DNA of 64,000 nt from Aquimarina atlantica (GCF_000626715.1 NZ_AQRA01000001.1:496001-560000); one strand, 5' to 3'. Shown: positions 46,332 to 55,145, counted from the stretch's first letter. Translations and numbers: made by a program. Notes: generated by a model from the sequence alone, not told the origin.

Positions 46332-47123
46332 GTGAATAAAGATTTTGCAAATAAAAATGAATGGGCACTCATACTGGGTGGTAGTAGTGGTTTGGGCTTA
46401 GCTTCTGCTAAAAAATTAGCTTTGCATGGTATGAATATTATCATTGTACATCGCAATCGCAAAAGTGAAATGAACCAGATTGAAGCAGATTTTATGAAAA
46501 TAAAAGAAACAGGAATCGGTTTTCTCTCGTTTAACATAGATCTTTTGAAGCCTGAAAAACGAATGAAAGTCATAGCAGAAATAACCAATGTTATAGGTGA
46601 AGAACGCATAAAAGCAATAGTGCATAGCATTGCAAAGGGCAACTTAAAACCTATGATTGATGCAGAAAACATATTAAAGAATGATGATTTTCATTTAACC
46701 ATAGATGCCATGGCGATCAGCCTTTATGATTGGGTTGCTTCGATATTTAAAGCGTCATTGTTTGCAGAGGATGCCAGAGTTATTTCTTTTACCAGCGAAG
46801 GAAATACCAAAGCCTGGAAAAATTATGCAGCTGTTTCTACTGCCAAAGTAGCTCTCGAAGCCATCACCAGAAGTATAGCACTAGAGTTTGCACCGTACGG
46901 TATTAAAGCCAATTGTCTGCAACCAGGAGCAGTAGATACGCAATCATTACGAATGATACCTGGCCACGAACAAATTATAGCACACAGCCAGCAACGTAAC
47001 CCATTTAATCGAATTACAACACCAGAAGATGTAGCAAATGTAGTGTATTTGCTATGTAAAGAAGAAGCCTCCTGGATTAATGGTTGTGTGATACCTGTGA
47101 ACGGAGGCGAACATTTAAACTAA
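46332..47123 (+). CDS. FabL-like enoyl-ACP reductase (SDR), type III PKS cluster
   Basis: 263 residues, GTG start at 46332. NAD(P)-binding GGSSGLG at 16-22. The catalytic tyrosine and lysine are Y165 and K172, spaced Y-x6-K as in FabI/FabL instead of the Y-x3-K of ordinary SDRs. AIVHSIAKG and the C-terminal IKANCLQPGAVDTQSL..PG also resemble FabL of Bacillus. So it is probably an enoyl reductase making a saturated starter chain. A ketoreductase role cannot be excluded, as the run has no other FabG-like gene. 66 bases separate it from the PKS. Confidence 0.82.
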   Translation: MNKDFANKNEWALILGGSSGLGLASAKKLALHGMNIIIVHRNRKSEMNQIEADFMKIKETGIGFLSFNIDLLKPEKRMKVIAEITNVIGEERIKAIVHSIAKGNLKPMIDAENILKNDDFHLTIDAMAISLYDWVASIFKASLFAEDARVISFTSEGNTKAWKNYAAVSTAKVALEAITRSIALEFAPYGIKANCLQPGAVDTQSLRMIPGHEQIIAHSQQRNPFNRITTPEDVANVVYLLCKEEASWINGCVIPVNGGEHLN

Positions 47124-47133
47124 AACAAGTAAA

Positions 47134-47616
47134 ATGAAAAATATAGCAATTCTATGTGTACCCTTTATCCTTTACATCCTGTCTTGTAAAGAAGATAACA
47201 ATAGTATAGGAAATATGGTCACTGGTGTAGATGATAATAAGGCAGAGGTTATTAGTGTCGAAGTAACAGGAGAAGAGGGTAAGTATTATTTTAGTGTAGG
47301 TATTAAGAGTCCGGATCGGGGATGTGATCAATATGCAGATTGGTGGGAGGTTATTTCTGAAGATGGAGAACTGCTCTACAGAAGGATTTTGGCGCATAGT
47401 CATGTAAATGAACAGCCTTTTGTGAGATCAGGAGGATCTGTTCCTATTAAAAAAGATCAAATCGTGTATGTACGTGCGCATATGAATACAAGCAAATATG
47501 GTGATAAAGTGTTTAAAGGTAATGTAAATGAAGGATTTACAAGAAGTACTTTAGAAAGTGAATTTGCTAACCATTTAGAAAGAACACAACCACTTCCTGA
47601 TGGATGTGCGTTTTAA
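47134..47616 (+). CDS. Uncharacterised lipoprotein in the type III PKS cluster
   Basis: 160 residues. Lipobox LYILSC, then a beta-rich domain (AEVISVEVTGEEGKYYFSVGIKSPDRGCDQYADWWEVIS) with three mature-region cysteines. No enzyme signature. It starts 10 bases after the reductase stop and 12 bases before the dehydratase start, so it belongs to the run. Lipoproteins of this kind could bind or shuttle a hydrophobic product to the outer membrane, but that is inference from context. Confidence 0.65.
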   Translation: MKNIAILCVPFILYILSCKEDNNSIGNMVTGVDDNKAEVISVEVTGEEGKYYFSVGIKSPDRGCDQYADWWEVISEDGELLYRRILAHSHVNEQPFVRSGGSVPIKKDQIVYVRAHMNTSKYGDKVFKGNVNEGFTRSTLESEFANHLERTQPLPDGCAF

Positions 47617-47628
47617 ATTTGTTTAATT

Positions 47629-48066
47629 TTGGGTATAGAAGATATTATACAAGAACTGCCATATAGCAAACCTTTTTTGTTTGTAGATAAAATCCTGGAG
47701 GTTGATGATGATCACATTAAAGGCACTTATACCTTTCTAAAGGATGAATATTTTTATGAAGGCCATTTTAAAGACAATCCTGTTACTCCAGGGGTGATTC
47801 TTACCGAATGTATGGCACAAATCGGAATGGCATGCTTTGGGATTTATCTTTTAAAAGGAGAATGGGATAAAACAAGTTTTGGAGTAGCAATGACCAGTAG
47901 TGATATTAATTTTTACCACCCCGTTTATCCAGAGGAGAAAGTGACTGTAATTGCTACTAAAGAATATTTTAGATTTAATAAATTAAAATGTAAAGTTGCT
48001 ATGTATAATACTGAAGACGTGTTGGTTGCTAAGGGTATTGTAGCAGGAGTAGCTTTTAAAAGATAA
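47629..48066 (+). CDS. FabZ-like 3-hydroxyacyl-ACP dehydratase, type III PKS cluster
   Basis: 145-residue hot-dog fold. Catalytic His and Glu of FabZ/FabA are present as H46 and E60 in GHFKDNPVTPGVILTECMAQ, spaced 14 as in E. coli FabZ. Start is TTG at 47629; no ATG precedes the first helix. It removes water from 3-hydroxyacyl chains, on the cluster's ACP by context. Confidence 0.88.
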   Translation: MGIEDIIQELPYSKPFLFVDKILEVDDDHIKGTYTFLKDEYFYEGHFKDNPVTPGVILTECMAQIGMACFGIYLLKGEWDKTSFGVAMTSSDINFYHPVYPEEKVTVIATKEYFRFNKLKCKVAMYNTEDVLVAKGIVAGVAFKR

Positions 48067-48070
48067 AGAG

Positions 48071-48973
48071 ATGAGTAGTATAGGATATTTGTTAGTAAAA
48101 CTAGTGCTTAAACTGAAAGGGGAAAAGAAATCCTGGTCTCAAGATCCTATTGATTATCATAAAAAAAGGAAACAAGATATACATACTCCTAATACAAAGC
48201 TTTTATTGGGTAATGCCTTTAAAACTAAAAAGATATGTAATAGCATAGTAACCAGTATTATTCCTAAAAATACCAATACAGATTTTTTATTACTGTATTG
48301 TCATGGAGGTGCATTTGTTTATGGCCCAACTCGAGAAAACTGGATAGCAATCGCTAAGATCGCAAAACAAGCACGTTCTTATGCCTGGATGGTAGATTAC
48401 CCAAAAGCGCCGGAAAATACTATTAAAACGATAACAGAAAGCGTATATCAAGTATATCTTGAAGCGATTAAAACATATAATCCATCTAAAATCATTTTAA
48501 TCGGTGATTCTGTGGGTGGAAATTTGATTATGACCCTTACGCAACGGTTGCTAAAAGAAGGACATAAATTGCCAAATAGAGTAATAGCGATTACACCAAT
48601 GGTGGATGCCAGTCTAACAAATCCAAAAATTGAAAAAATTGATTTAACAGACCCTATTCTTAGTATAAAAGGGGTAAAATCTGCAAAAAAAATGTGTGCA
48701 GGTCAATTATCGTTAAAAGATCAACTGATTTCTCCAGTGTATGGTGATTTTAATAATTTTCCGCCAATGTACTTATTTACAGCTACAAATGATATATGTA
48801 CCCCTGATCAAGAATTGTTAATAGATAAAGTAAAGGAGAGTAATGGGGTAATAGAGGTTATCACAGGAAAAGGAATGCCACATATCTGGCCAATACTACC
48901 CATACTATCTGAAGCTAAAACCGCTATAAAGAAAATTATATCGATTATTAATTTGGCTATAGATGATGAATAA
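48071..48973 (+). CDS. Alpha/beta hydrolase, HSL/acetyl-esterase type, type III PKS cluster
   Basis: 300 residues, no signal peptide. Oxyanion motif HGGA at 78-81 (HGGG in most relatives), nucleophile Ser147 in GDSVGG, Asp at about 241 or 246 and His271 in MPHIW. It starts 4 bases after the dehydratase stop and overlaps the ketosynthase start by 11 bases. In the pathway it could hydrolyse a stalled acyl-ACP/CoA or release the product; deacylation of an ester is equally possible. Confidence 0.8.
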   Translation: MSSIGYLLVKLVLKLKGEKKSWSQDPIDYHKKRKQDIHTPNTKLLLGNAFKTKKICNSIVTSIIPKNTNTDFLLLYCHGGAFVYGPTRENWIAIAKIAKQARSYAWMVDYPKAPENTIKTITESVYQVYLEAIKTYNPSKIILIGDSVGGNLIMTLTQRLLKEGHKLPNRVIAITPMVDASLTNPKIEKIDLTDPILSIKGVKSAKKMCAGQLSLKDQLISPVYGDFNNFPPMYLFTATNDICTPDQELLIDKVKESNGVIEVITGKGMPHIWPILPILSEAKTAIKKIISIINLAIDDE

Positions 48974-50240
48974 AAGACGTGTCGTTATAACAGGTATAGG
49001 TGTAGTTGCTCCAAATGGAATGAACGTTTCAGAATTTAAAAAACACGTATATAATGGAGTAAGTGGTATACAGCATATTGAAAATTTAAAAACCCTTAAT
49101 TTCTCATGTCAAATAGCTGGTTTTCCTATGTATAAAGAATCTTATTTAAATAATTACTTTAACTCAATTCAACTACGTGGTTTAAATGCTTCTGGTATGG
49201 AATATGGAGTTATTGCTGGTATGGATGCTTGGAAAGATTCCAAGTTACCTATCAATGATTCTGATACACCGCTTTGGGATATCGGGGTGATTTTCGGAAC
49301 CGGAATATTGGGTGTCGATAAATTTAGAGAAGCCATTTATAAAGTAGACGAGGGTAAGGTAAAACGGTTGGGTAGTACCACTGTTACGCAAACTATGGCC
49401 AGTGGTATTAGTGCTTTTTTAGGCGGCATGTTAGGGTGCGGAAATGTAGTAACCACTAATTCTTCAGCTTGTAGTACAGGGACCGAAGCTATTTTGATGG
49501 CCTATGACCGAATAAGTAGTGGTAAAGCAGAAATCATTCTGGCAGGCAGTACAAGTGATAGTGGTCCTTATGTATGGGGAGGCTTTGATGCTATGCGTAT
49601 TCTCCCATACAAGTATAATGATAATCCAACCGAGGCATCGCGTCCTATGAGCGCCACAGCAAGTGGTTTTGTGCCAGGGAGTGGAGCAGGAGCTTTGGTT
49701 ATCGAAAGCCTGGATAGTGCTCAAAAAAGAGGAGCTACAATCTATGCAGAAATTTTGGGCGGACATGTAAATAGCGGTGGGCAACGTAAAGGTGGAAGTA
49801 TGACAGCTCCTAATAGCGATGCAGTGCAGTATTGTATTCGTAAAGCAGTAACCGATGCAGAAATAGATCCGGGAGAAATTGATGCAATCAATGGTCATCT
49901 AACTGCTACAACGATGGATAGCGCCGAAATACAAAATTGGTGCATGGCCTTAGAGCGAAAAGGACAGGATTTTCCGTATATCAATTCGCTTAAAAGTATG
50001 GTAGGGCATTGCCTGGCAGCTTCTGGTAGTATTGAAAGCGTAGCAACGGTGTTGCAATTGAAAGAGAATTTCATCTTTGGAAATATAAATTGTGAAGATT
50101 TACATCCCGAAATAGAAAAATGGGTATCCAGAGATCGAATTCCTACCAAATCATTAGATTATACTCCTAATATTATCGCAAAAGCTAGTTTTGGGTTTGG
50201 AGATGTAAATGCTTGCGTTATCTTTAAAAAATACATGTAA
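48963..50240 (+). CDS. Divergent FabF-like ketosynthase, type III PKS cluster
   Basis: 425 residues (or one less from the second Met). Thiolase fold with the elongating-KAS triad: C170 (SSACSTGTEAI), H312 (INGHLTATT) and H349 with K344 (SLKSMVGHCLAASG). The usual NAHGTSTP motif is changed to NGHLTATT, so it has diverged from housekeeping FabF and may have narrow specificity. Condenses malonyl-ACP onto the growing chain. It is followed by its probable partner ACP 42 bases on. Confidence 0.88.
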   Translation: MMNKRRVVITGIGVVAPNGMNVSEFKKHVYNGVSGIQHIENLKTLNFSCQIAGFPMYKESYLNNYFNSIQLRGLNASGMEYGVIAGMDAWKDSKLPINDSDTPLWDIGVIFGTGILGVDKFREAIYKVDEGKVKRLGSTTVTQTMASGISAFLGGMLGCGNVVTTNSSACSTGTEAILMAYDRISSGKAEIILAGSTSDSGPYVWGGFDAMRILPYKYNDNPTEASRPMSATASGFVPGSGAGALVIESLDSAQKRGATIYAEILGGHVNSGGQRKGGSMTAPNSDAVQYCIRKAVTDAEIDPGEIDAINGHLTATTMDSAEIQNWCMALERKGQDFPYINSLKSMVGHCLAASGSIESVATVLQLKENFIFGNINCEDLHPEIEKWVSRDRIPTKSLDYTPNIIAKASFGFGDVNACVIFKKYM

Positions 50241-50282
50241 AAATAGTATCAAAATAAATATTGAATCAACTCTCATTAAATT

Positions 50283-50537
50283 ATGACAAAAGAAGAATTA
50301 CTTTCTAAACTAAAAACCATCATAACTCCGTATGTACAAAATGAAGAAGGGCTCACAACTCTTACAGAAGATACTGATTTTATAAAGGATCTCGAAATTA
50401 ATTCAGCCAACCTGGTAGATGTAGTACTTGATGTAGAGGATGAATTCGATATTGAAATTGATAATGAATCTATGGAGAAAATGTTAACTGTAAAGGCTTC
50501 AATTGCCGTAATAGAAGATAAATTAGCGTCCAAATGA
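50283..50537 (+). CDS. Acyl carrier protein, type III PKS cluster
   Basis: 84 residues, four-helix ACP. The phosphopantetheine Ser is probably S41 in LEINSANLVDVV, where the classical DSL triad is replaced by NSA. Helix 2-like acidic VVLDVEDEFDIEI is normal. It is a second, pathway-specific ACP judging by the divergent motif and its adjacency to ketosynthase and PPTase. Its stop overlaps the PPTase start by 4 bases. Confidence 0.88.
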   Translation: MTKEELLSKLKTIITPYVQNEEGLTTLTEDTDFIKDLEINSANLVDVVLDVEDEFDIEIDNESMEKMLTVKASIAVIEDKLASK

Positions 50538-51076
50538 TCGGTAATGATATTGTAGACCTTCAATTAGCCAAAACCCAGAGTAACTGGCAGAGAAGAGGGT
50601 GGCTTCAAAAAATATGTACCAAACAGGAACAACAGTATATTTTTACTTCAGGAAAAGCAGAAGTACAACTCTGGCAGTTTTGGAGTATGAAAGAGGCGGC
50701 ATATAAAGCTCACCAAAGACGATTTAACCTTTCTCGAAGGTATAACCCCAAAAATTTTCAATGTACGCCAAAAGGAGAGGTTTATGTTGATGATTACAGC
50801 TATAAAACATTTACAGAGATACAAAATGAATATGTATATAGCATTGCAATGACATCTAATGAAGATTATCACTCTTCAGTATATGATAAAACAATGAATG
50901 CATGTTCTAAGTTGAAAGAAACAATTTCTGAAAAACTAAATATAGATTCGTCTCTGATTCATTTTACTAAAAACAGTAATGGGATTCCACTAGTACATAT
51001 TGATCAAAAAGTAATACAATTACCACTGTCTCTAACACATCACGGAACATATTCGGCATTTGTCGTTTCAATTTAA
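50534..51076 (+). CDS. 4'-phosphopantetheinyl transferase
   Basis: 180 residues. Motif GNDIVDL at 3-9 (Mg/CoA site) and WSMKEAAYK at 50-58 with E54/K58. Transfers 4'-phosphopantetheine from CoA to an ACP Ser. The ATGA overlap with the ACP gene implies coupled translation and that this is the cognate activator. Last gene of the run; 46 bases to the convergent YceI gene with no clear terminator. Confidence 0.9.
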   Translation: MIGNDIVDLQLAKTQSNWQRRGWLQKICTKQEQQYIFTSGKAEVQLWQFWSMKEAAYKAHQRRFNLSRRYNPKNFQCTPKGEVYVDDYSYKTFTEIQNEYVYSIAMTSNEDYHSSVYDKTMNACSKLKETISEKLNIDSSLIHFTKNSNGIPLVHIDQKVIQLPLSLTHHGTYSAFVVSI

Positions 51077-51122
51077 CAATTTGTCATTAATCGAGTTAGA
51101 TTTCAATGAAATACTAAAAAAA

Positions 51123-51710
51123 CTATCTAAGTATTGGGAAATAAAAACGGATATCTAATTTATTTTGTTCTCGTTTGTCGTGAATATTAACATCAAAATC
51201 ACTAGAGTAAATCGTAGTTTTGCCTAATAATTTTTTATCATCGAGAGAGAATGTAATAATCACTTCTTTTTGTATTCCTTTAATAGTAAGATTACCAATA
51301 ACTTTATATGTATTGGTGCCAAAAGCGACCACATGAGTACTCTCAAAATTTATTTTTGGGTACTTCTTTCTATAGAAAAATTTTTCCCACATTAAGTGTC
51401 CATCACGCAAAAAATTATCGGTATCCAGTGTATTAATAAGGGCACTGCCCTTAAAACTTGCGTTCTCGGGATCTTTGGGATTGAAATTAATCTTAAAATC
51501 TAAACCTGCAATAGTACCAGAAGTTTTATCTTTTATAAAATCAAAAGAAACTCTTGATTTTTCTTTGTCAAAAACGATGCCTTGATAGTCATTGATTAAA
51601 GCATAATCAGAAGTAGGACTGGTTGGTAATTGTGTGGCATTAGGAATAATATCCTGCCCAAATCCTTGAGCATACAAAATACCAATCAATATGTAGAGAA
51701 AAGTTCTCAT
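51123..51710 (-). CDS. YceI-family periplasmic protein
   Basis: 195 residues with a signal peptide (to AQGFGQ). Beta-barrel pattern typical of YceI: KSRVSFDFIKDKTSGTIAGLDFKINF, ASFKGSALINTLDTDNFLRDGHLM, YKVIGNLTIKGIQKEVIITFSL. YceI proteins bind polyisoprenoid or other amphiphilic lipids. It is convergent with the polyketide cluster, so a link to that product is only suggestive. Confidence 0.88.
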   Translation of the reverse strand: MRTFLYILIGILYAQGFGQDIIPNATQLPTSPTSDYALINDYQGIVFDKEKSRVSFDFIKDKTSGTIAGLDFKINFNPKDPENASFKGSALINTLDTDNFLRDGHLMWEKFFYRKKYPKINFESTHVVAFGTNTYKVIGNLTIKGIQKEVIITFSLDDKKLLGKTTIYSSDFDVNIHDKREQNKLDIRFYFPILR

Positions 51711-51867
51711 AGGGATAATTATAATGTTACTAAGTTAGAAATAATCAAGAATCATTCCAAGGGTTTATTTACCCCAATTATATACCATCATTCAACTATA
51801 AAACCAATAGGTAATCAACCTATTGATTTACAGTTGTTTAACCGTTGTGAGATATTGTGATTCTATT

Positions 51868-51875
51868 TACTTTTG
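51868..51875 (+). promoter_or_regulatory. Candidate promoter -7 box (TACTTTTG)
   Basis: Matches TAnnTTTG 88 bases before the protease ATG. A ttg at 51845-51847 lies 20 bases upstream, close to the -33 spacing expected for Bacteroidota. Confidence 0.45.
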
Positions 51876-51963
51876 CTCTTAATAAAATTGCAATTTAAAA
51901 AGAAGTAGAGGGAACCTATGCATAAGAACTCTTGATATAACAAATTTTATAAAAACACAGATC

Positions 51964-53055
51964 ATGAAGAAAAATGGAATATATGAAGATCAGGTTACTG
52001 ATGAAACCACGGTTATTGAAGAGGCTTTTGAAGGGAGTGGAGATACAATAGAATCTGAAGAATTTGATGATACTTTGGGAGAGGAAACAGAAGAATCTGC
52101 CAACGACTACTTAGAGGTGAGTAGTGAAAATAGTGGGAGTGACCAAGATTTTGAAGACCTCGAAACTCCTTTTGAAGGTAATGAAAGTGGTACCACAGAA
52201 GGTTCTCAAACCGAGGAAGGAACTCTCGAAAAAGTTTCGGGCTACGACTATTCGGTATTAGAAGAGCAAGAAAACGAAGAAGAGGATGAAGAACATCTTT
52301 TGGATGCATATTACGCAGAATTTGGAGATCCTACTGCGGCTATGCTAATGCGTAGCGAAAGCGGCAAGAAAATGATGCAGGAAGTTGTTATCGGTAAAGA
52401 TGATCGTAAGCAAATTAAAGGAACAACCAAATATCCCTGGCGTGCTATCTGTTCTTTAAGAATTAAAGCAAAAGACGGTACCAATTGGATTGGTACAGGA
52501 TTTCTAATCGGTCCCAGAACAGTTATTACGGCAGGTCATGTGGTTTATATGCATAAGCATGGCGGTTGGGCTAAAAGTATAGAGGTGATTCCAGGAAGAA
52601 ATGGTGCTAAAAAACCATACGGATCATGTAAAACTTCTCATTTCCATTCGGTTAAAGGATGGACCAAGAGTAAAAAGAGAAGCCATGATTATGGAGCTAT
52701 TATACTACCCAAAAACTGTAAGTATGGTAACAAAGTAGGATATTTTGGATACGGAAATTACGGCTTCTTTGATTTATTAGGATTAAAAGTAAACCTTTCT
52801 GGATATCCTGGGGATAAACCTGCAGGCACACAATGGTGGCATGCCCGAAAAATTAAAGCAGTCACATCCAGAACATTAGTATACAATATTGATACTGCAG
52901 GAGGGCAAAGTGGTTCTCCCGTATGGCGAATCAAAAATGGTAAACGTTATGCTGTAGGAATCCATACCAATGGTTATTCTTTGGGTAATTCTGCTACTCG
53001 AATTACAAAACCCGTGTTTAAGAACCTTAAAAACTGGAAAAACAAGTATAAATAG
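51964..53055 (+). CDS. V8-like trypsin-family serine protease with acidic N-terminal extension
   Basis: 363 residues. The protease domain starts near residue 155 (YPWRAICSLRI) and has an intact triad: H192 in TAGHVV, D242 in HDYGAIIL, S316 in GGQSGSPV. It resembles glutamyl endopeptidase/V8-like S1B proteases. The first about 115 residues are extremely rich in Glu, Asp, Ser and Gly, with almost no Lys or Arg, and there is no N-terminal signal peptide. It could be a cytoplasmic or non-classically exported zymogen, the acidic stretch acting as an inhibitory pro-segment. Two small genes follow on the same strand. Confidence 0.87.
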   Translation: MKKNGIYEDQVTDETTVIEEAFEGSGDTIESEEFDDTLGEETEESANDYLEVSSENSGSDQDFEDLETPFEGNESGTTEGSQTEEGTLEKVSGYDYSVLEEQENEEEDEEHLLDAYYAEFGDPTAAMLMRSESGKKMMQEVVIGKDDRKQIKGTTKYPWRAICSLRIKAKDGTNWIGTGFLIGPRTVITAGHVVYMHKHGGWAKSIEVIPGRNGAKKPYGSCKTSHFHSVKGWTKSKKRSHDYGAIILPKNCKYGNKVGYFGYGNYGFFDLLGLKVNLSGYPGDKPAGTQWWHARKIKAVTSRTLVYNIDTAGGQSGSPVWRIKNGKRYAVGIHTNGYSLGNSATRITKPVFKNLKNWKNKYK

Positions 53056-53127
53056 TAGACAAAACAGAAGGAATGAGCATTTTTATAAGAGAGAATGCTC
53101 ATTCTTTAAAAACAAATATAAGTAGTA

Positions 53128-53391
53128 ATGGGAGCTACAATTAGAGGAAAAATAGTAGATCAAAAATCTAAACAACCTGTAAAAGAAGCAGCGATAACTT
53201 TAACTATAACAGGGATGACGCGGTTAGTCGATATAGCGCAAGTAACCGATGATTTTGGGTCTTTTTTATGGAACGATCTGGAACCAGGAGCATACGATAT
53301 ACTCATTATGGCAGGAGGGTATACAAACAGGAAAATTTCGATATTACTAAATACAAATGAAGAACAGGAGATTTTTATAGAGCTTTTCTAA
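53128..53391 (+). CDS. Small CarboxypepD_reg-like domain protein
   Basis: 87 residues, a stand-alone carboxypeptidase-regulatory Ig-like fold (TIRGKIVDQKSKQPVKEAAITLTI, DFGSFLWNDLEPGAYDILIMAGGYTNRKISI). No signal peptide, unlike most relatives, which are N-terminal parts of outer-membrane proteins. It starts 72 bases after the protease. Lack of a signal in both suggests they may act in the same compartment. Confidence 0.75.
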   Translation: MGATIRGKIVDQKSKQPVKEAAITLTITGMTRLVDIAQVTDDFGSFLWNDLEPGAYDILIMAGGYTNRKISILLNTNEEQEIFIELF

Positions 53392-53527
53392 TCGCTAAAG
53401 AAGGATTGTTCGTACGTATCTTAAAATAAATATAAAGTACTACAAATGAGTAGACTAAAATTAAAAAAAATGATAACTTAGAAAGAGAATTAATTGTTAG
53501 TCGCGTGATTCATTAAAACTTTCCACT

Positions 53528-53686
53528 ATGAGTAATACAAAAAAAAACACTAGAAAAAGACGATTCGCAGATTTCCAGAATAAATATCGTAGATCTTCTA
53601 ATTTTGGATACGGATCAAAGAGAGACCAGTTTGCCATTGCAGGAAATGGTGATTTATCGATACCAGAAGATCGTAAAAAAGCATAG
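53528..53686 (+). CDS. 52-residue basic peptide
   Basis: ATG at 53528, TAG at 53684-53686. The peptide opens MSNTKKNTRKRRFADFQNKY, continues with RRSSNFGYGSKRDQ and ends in SIPEDRKKA. The N-terminal half is strongly basic; there is no membrane helix. It follows the CarboxypepD_reg gene by 136 bases on the same strand and ends 15 bases before the convergent MFS stop. Coding reality is inferred from a clean composition and position. Its charge is opposite to the acidic tail of the V8-like protease upstream. Confidence 0.5.
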   Translation: MSNTKKNTRKRRFADFQNKYRRSSNFGYGSKRDQFAIAGNGDLSIPEDRKKA

Positions 53687-53701
53687 TGATCGCTTTGTTA
53701 A

Positions 53702-54910
53702 TTAAGCAGCACGTTGTTGTTTTACAGATACTTTTAGATATACGAGAATTATAATTGAAAGTAGTGCACAGACCAAAAACCCTATAAATAGAGGTAGGGT
53801 AGTACCCAAAACAAATCTTCCTATATAAGTGCTAATAGGAACCGCCATGATAGTAGAAACAAAACCTGTGATTGCAGCACCTATCCCCGCAATATGACCA
53901 ATAGGTTGCATGGCCAACGCCCTTAAATTTCCAAATAAGAACCCAATAGCAAAAAATTGCATTCCGAAGAAAAGCAATAATATACCTATGCTTGGATTTG
54001 AGGAATTGTAAAATAATACAATATATAAAAGCGAAATCGCAAAAAACGCCAATAGAGAAGTGGTAACCAGTTTCTCCATACCATATTTTAAAACCAGTGT
54101 TCCGTTTAAGAAAATAGCAGAACCTATAGAGATAGCTAAAAGACCAAATATATACGGAAACTCTTCTTTTAACTGATATTGCTGTTCAAAAATTTGCTGA
54201 GAAGTACTTAGGTATACCATAAAAGATCCTACAATAAATCCCGAAATAAGCGTATAACCAATAGTTGTTTTGTATTGCATTAATTCCTTTAGGCCATCTA
54301 CAAAAATGGAAGATGTAAATTTTATACGGTTTGAGATTTCGAGGGTTTCGGCTTGTCGTTTCCAAAACCAAAAGGAGATTAGTATACTAAATAGTACTTG
54401 CACATAAAATATGGCTTGCCAATCGTAATGATCTAATACAAATTTACCCAACGCAGGAGCAATAATAGGCACCAAAAGAAATACTACAGTAATAAAAGAC
54501 ATGATACGTGCCATATAATCTCCGCTATAAATATCTCTAATCATAGCAATAGCAATGGTTCTGGGGGCAGATAACCCGATACCTTGCAAAATTCGTCCCA
54601 ATACCATCATTTCTATGCTTGTAGCAAAAACGCAGATAAAGCTTGCGATAATAAAAAGTAGTAGCCCCATGTACACAACAGGTTTTCTACCTATACTATC
54701 TGATATGGGTCCAAAAATTAACGGACCAATACCAAGGCCCAGAAAAATCATGGTTATTAATAATTGATTATCTGCAACTTGCCGGGTACCAATAGTAATT
54801 CCAATAATATCTAGCGCTGGTAAAAGCGCATCTATAGCCAAAGCTACGATAGACATTAGAGATGCCATAAGGGTTACAAATTCGAACTGGGCAAGCTTCT
54901 TTTTTAACAT
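53702..54910 (-). CDS. Bcr/CflA-type multidrug MFS transporter
   Basis: 402 residues, 12 helices. Family hallmarks: LPALDIIG near the N-terminus, loop DSIGRKPVVYMG, GRILQGIGLSAPRTIAIAMIRD and the PIIAPALG stretch in helix 5 (motif C). Drug:H+ antiporter by family. Its ATG is 235 bases from the divergent DUF4251 gene. Confidence 0.92.
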   Translation of the reverse strand: MLKKKLAQFEFVTLMASLMSIVALAIDALLPALDIIGITIGTRQVADNQLLITMIFLGLGIGPLIFGPISDSIGRKPVVYMGLLLFIIASFICVFATSIEMMVLGRILQGIGLSAPRTIAIAMIRDIYSGDYMARIMSFITVVFLLVPIIAPALGKFVLDHYDWQAIFYVQVLFSILISFWFWKRQAETLEISNRIKFTSSIFVDGLKELMQYKTTIGYTLISGFIVGSFMVYLSTSQQIFEQQYQLKEEFPYIFGLLAISIGSAIFLNGTLVLKYGMEKLVTTSLLAFFAISLLYIVLFYNSSNPSIGILLLFFGMQFFAIGFLFGNLRALAMQPIGHIAGIGAAITGFVSTIMAVPISTYIGRFVLGTTLPLFIGFLVCALLSIIILVYLKVSVKQQRAA

Positions 54911-55145
54911 TGGGCAAAATTAGAGTATTTGCTAGTATAAGGAATTATGAAAAGTGTTATATAATACATAAAAAATGCTGTGAAAAAGTGGGTTACAATT
55001 CGGTTTTTATTACTTTTTTTAGTCTTAGAAATAAAGGTTTATTATGCTTTACATCCTGATTCACTGAAACTTATGTTAAAAGATGGTGTTGATATTTAAA
55101 AAAATGGTATATTATTTGATGCAATAATTAGCATATTCTCATAAA

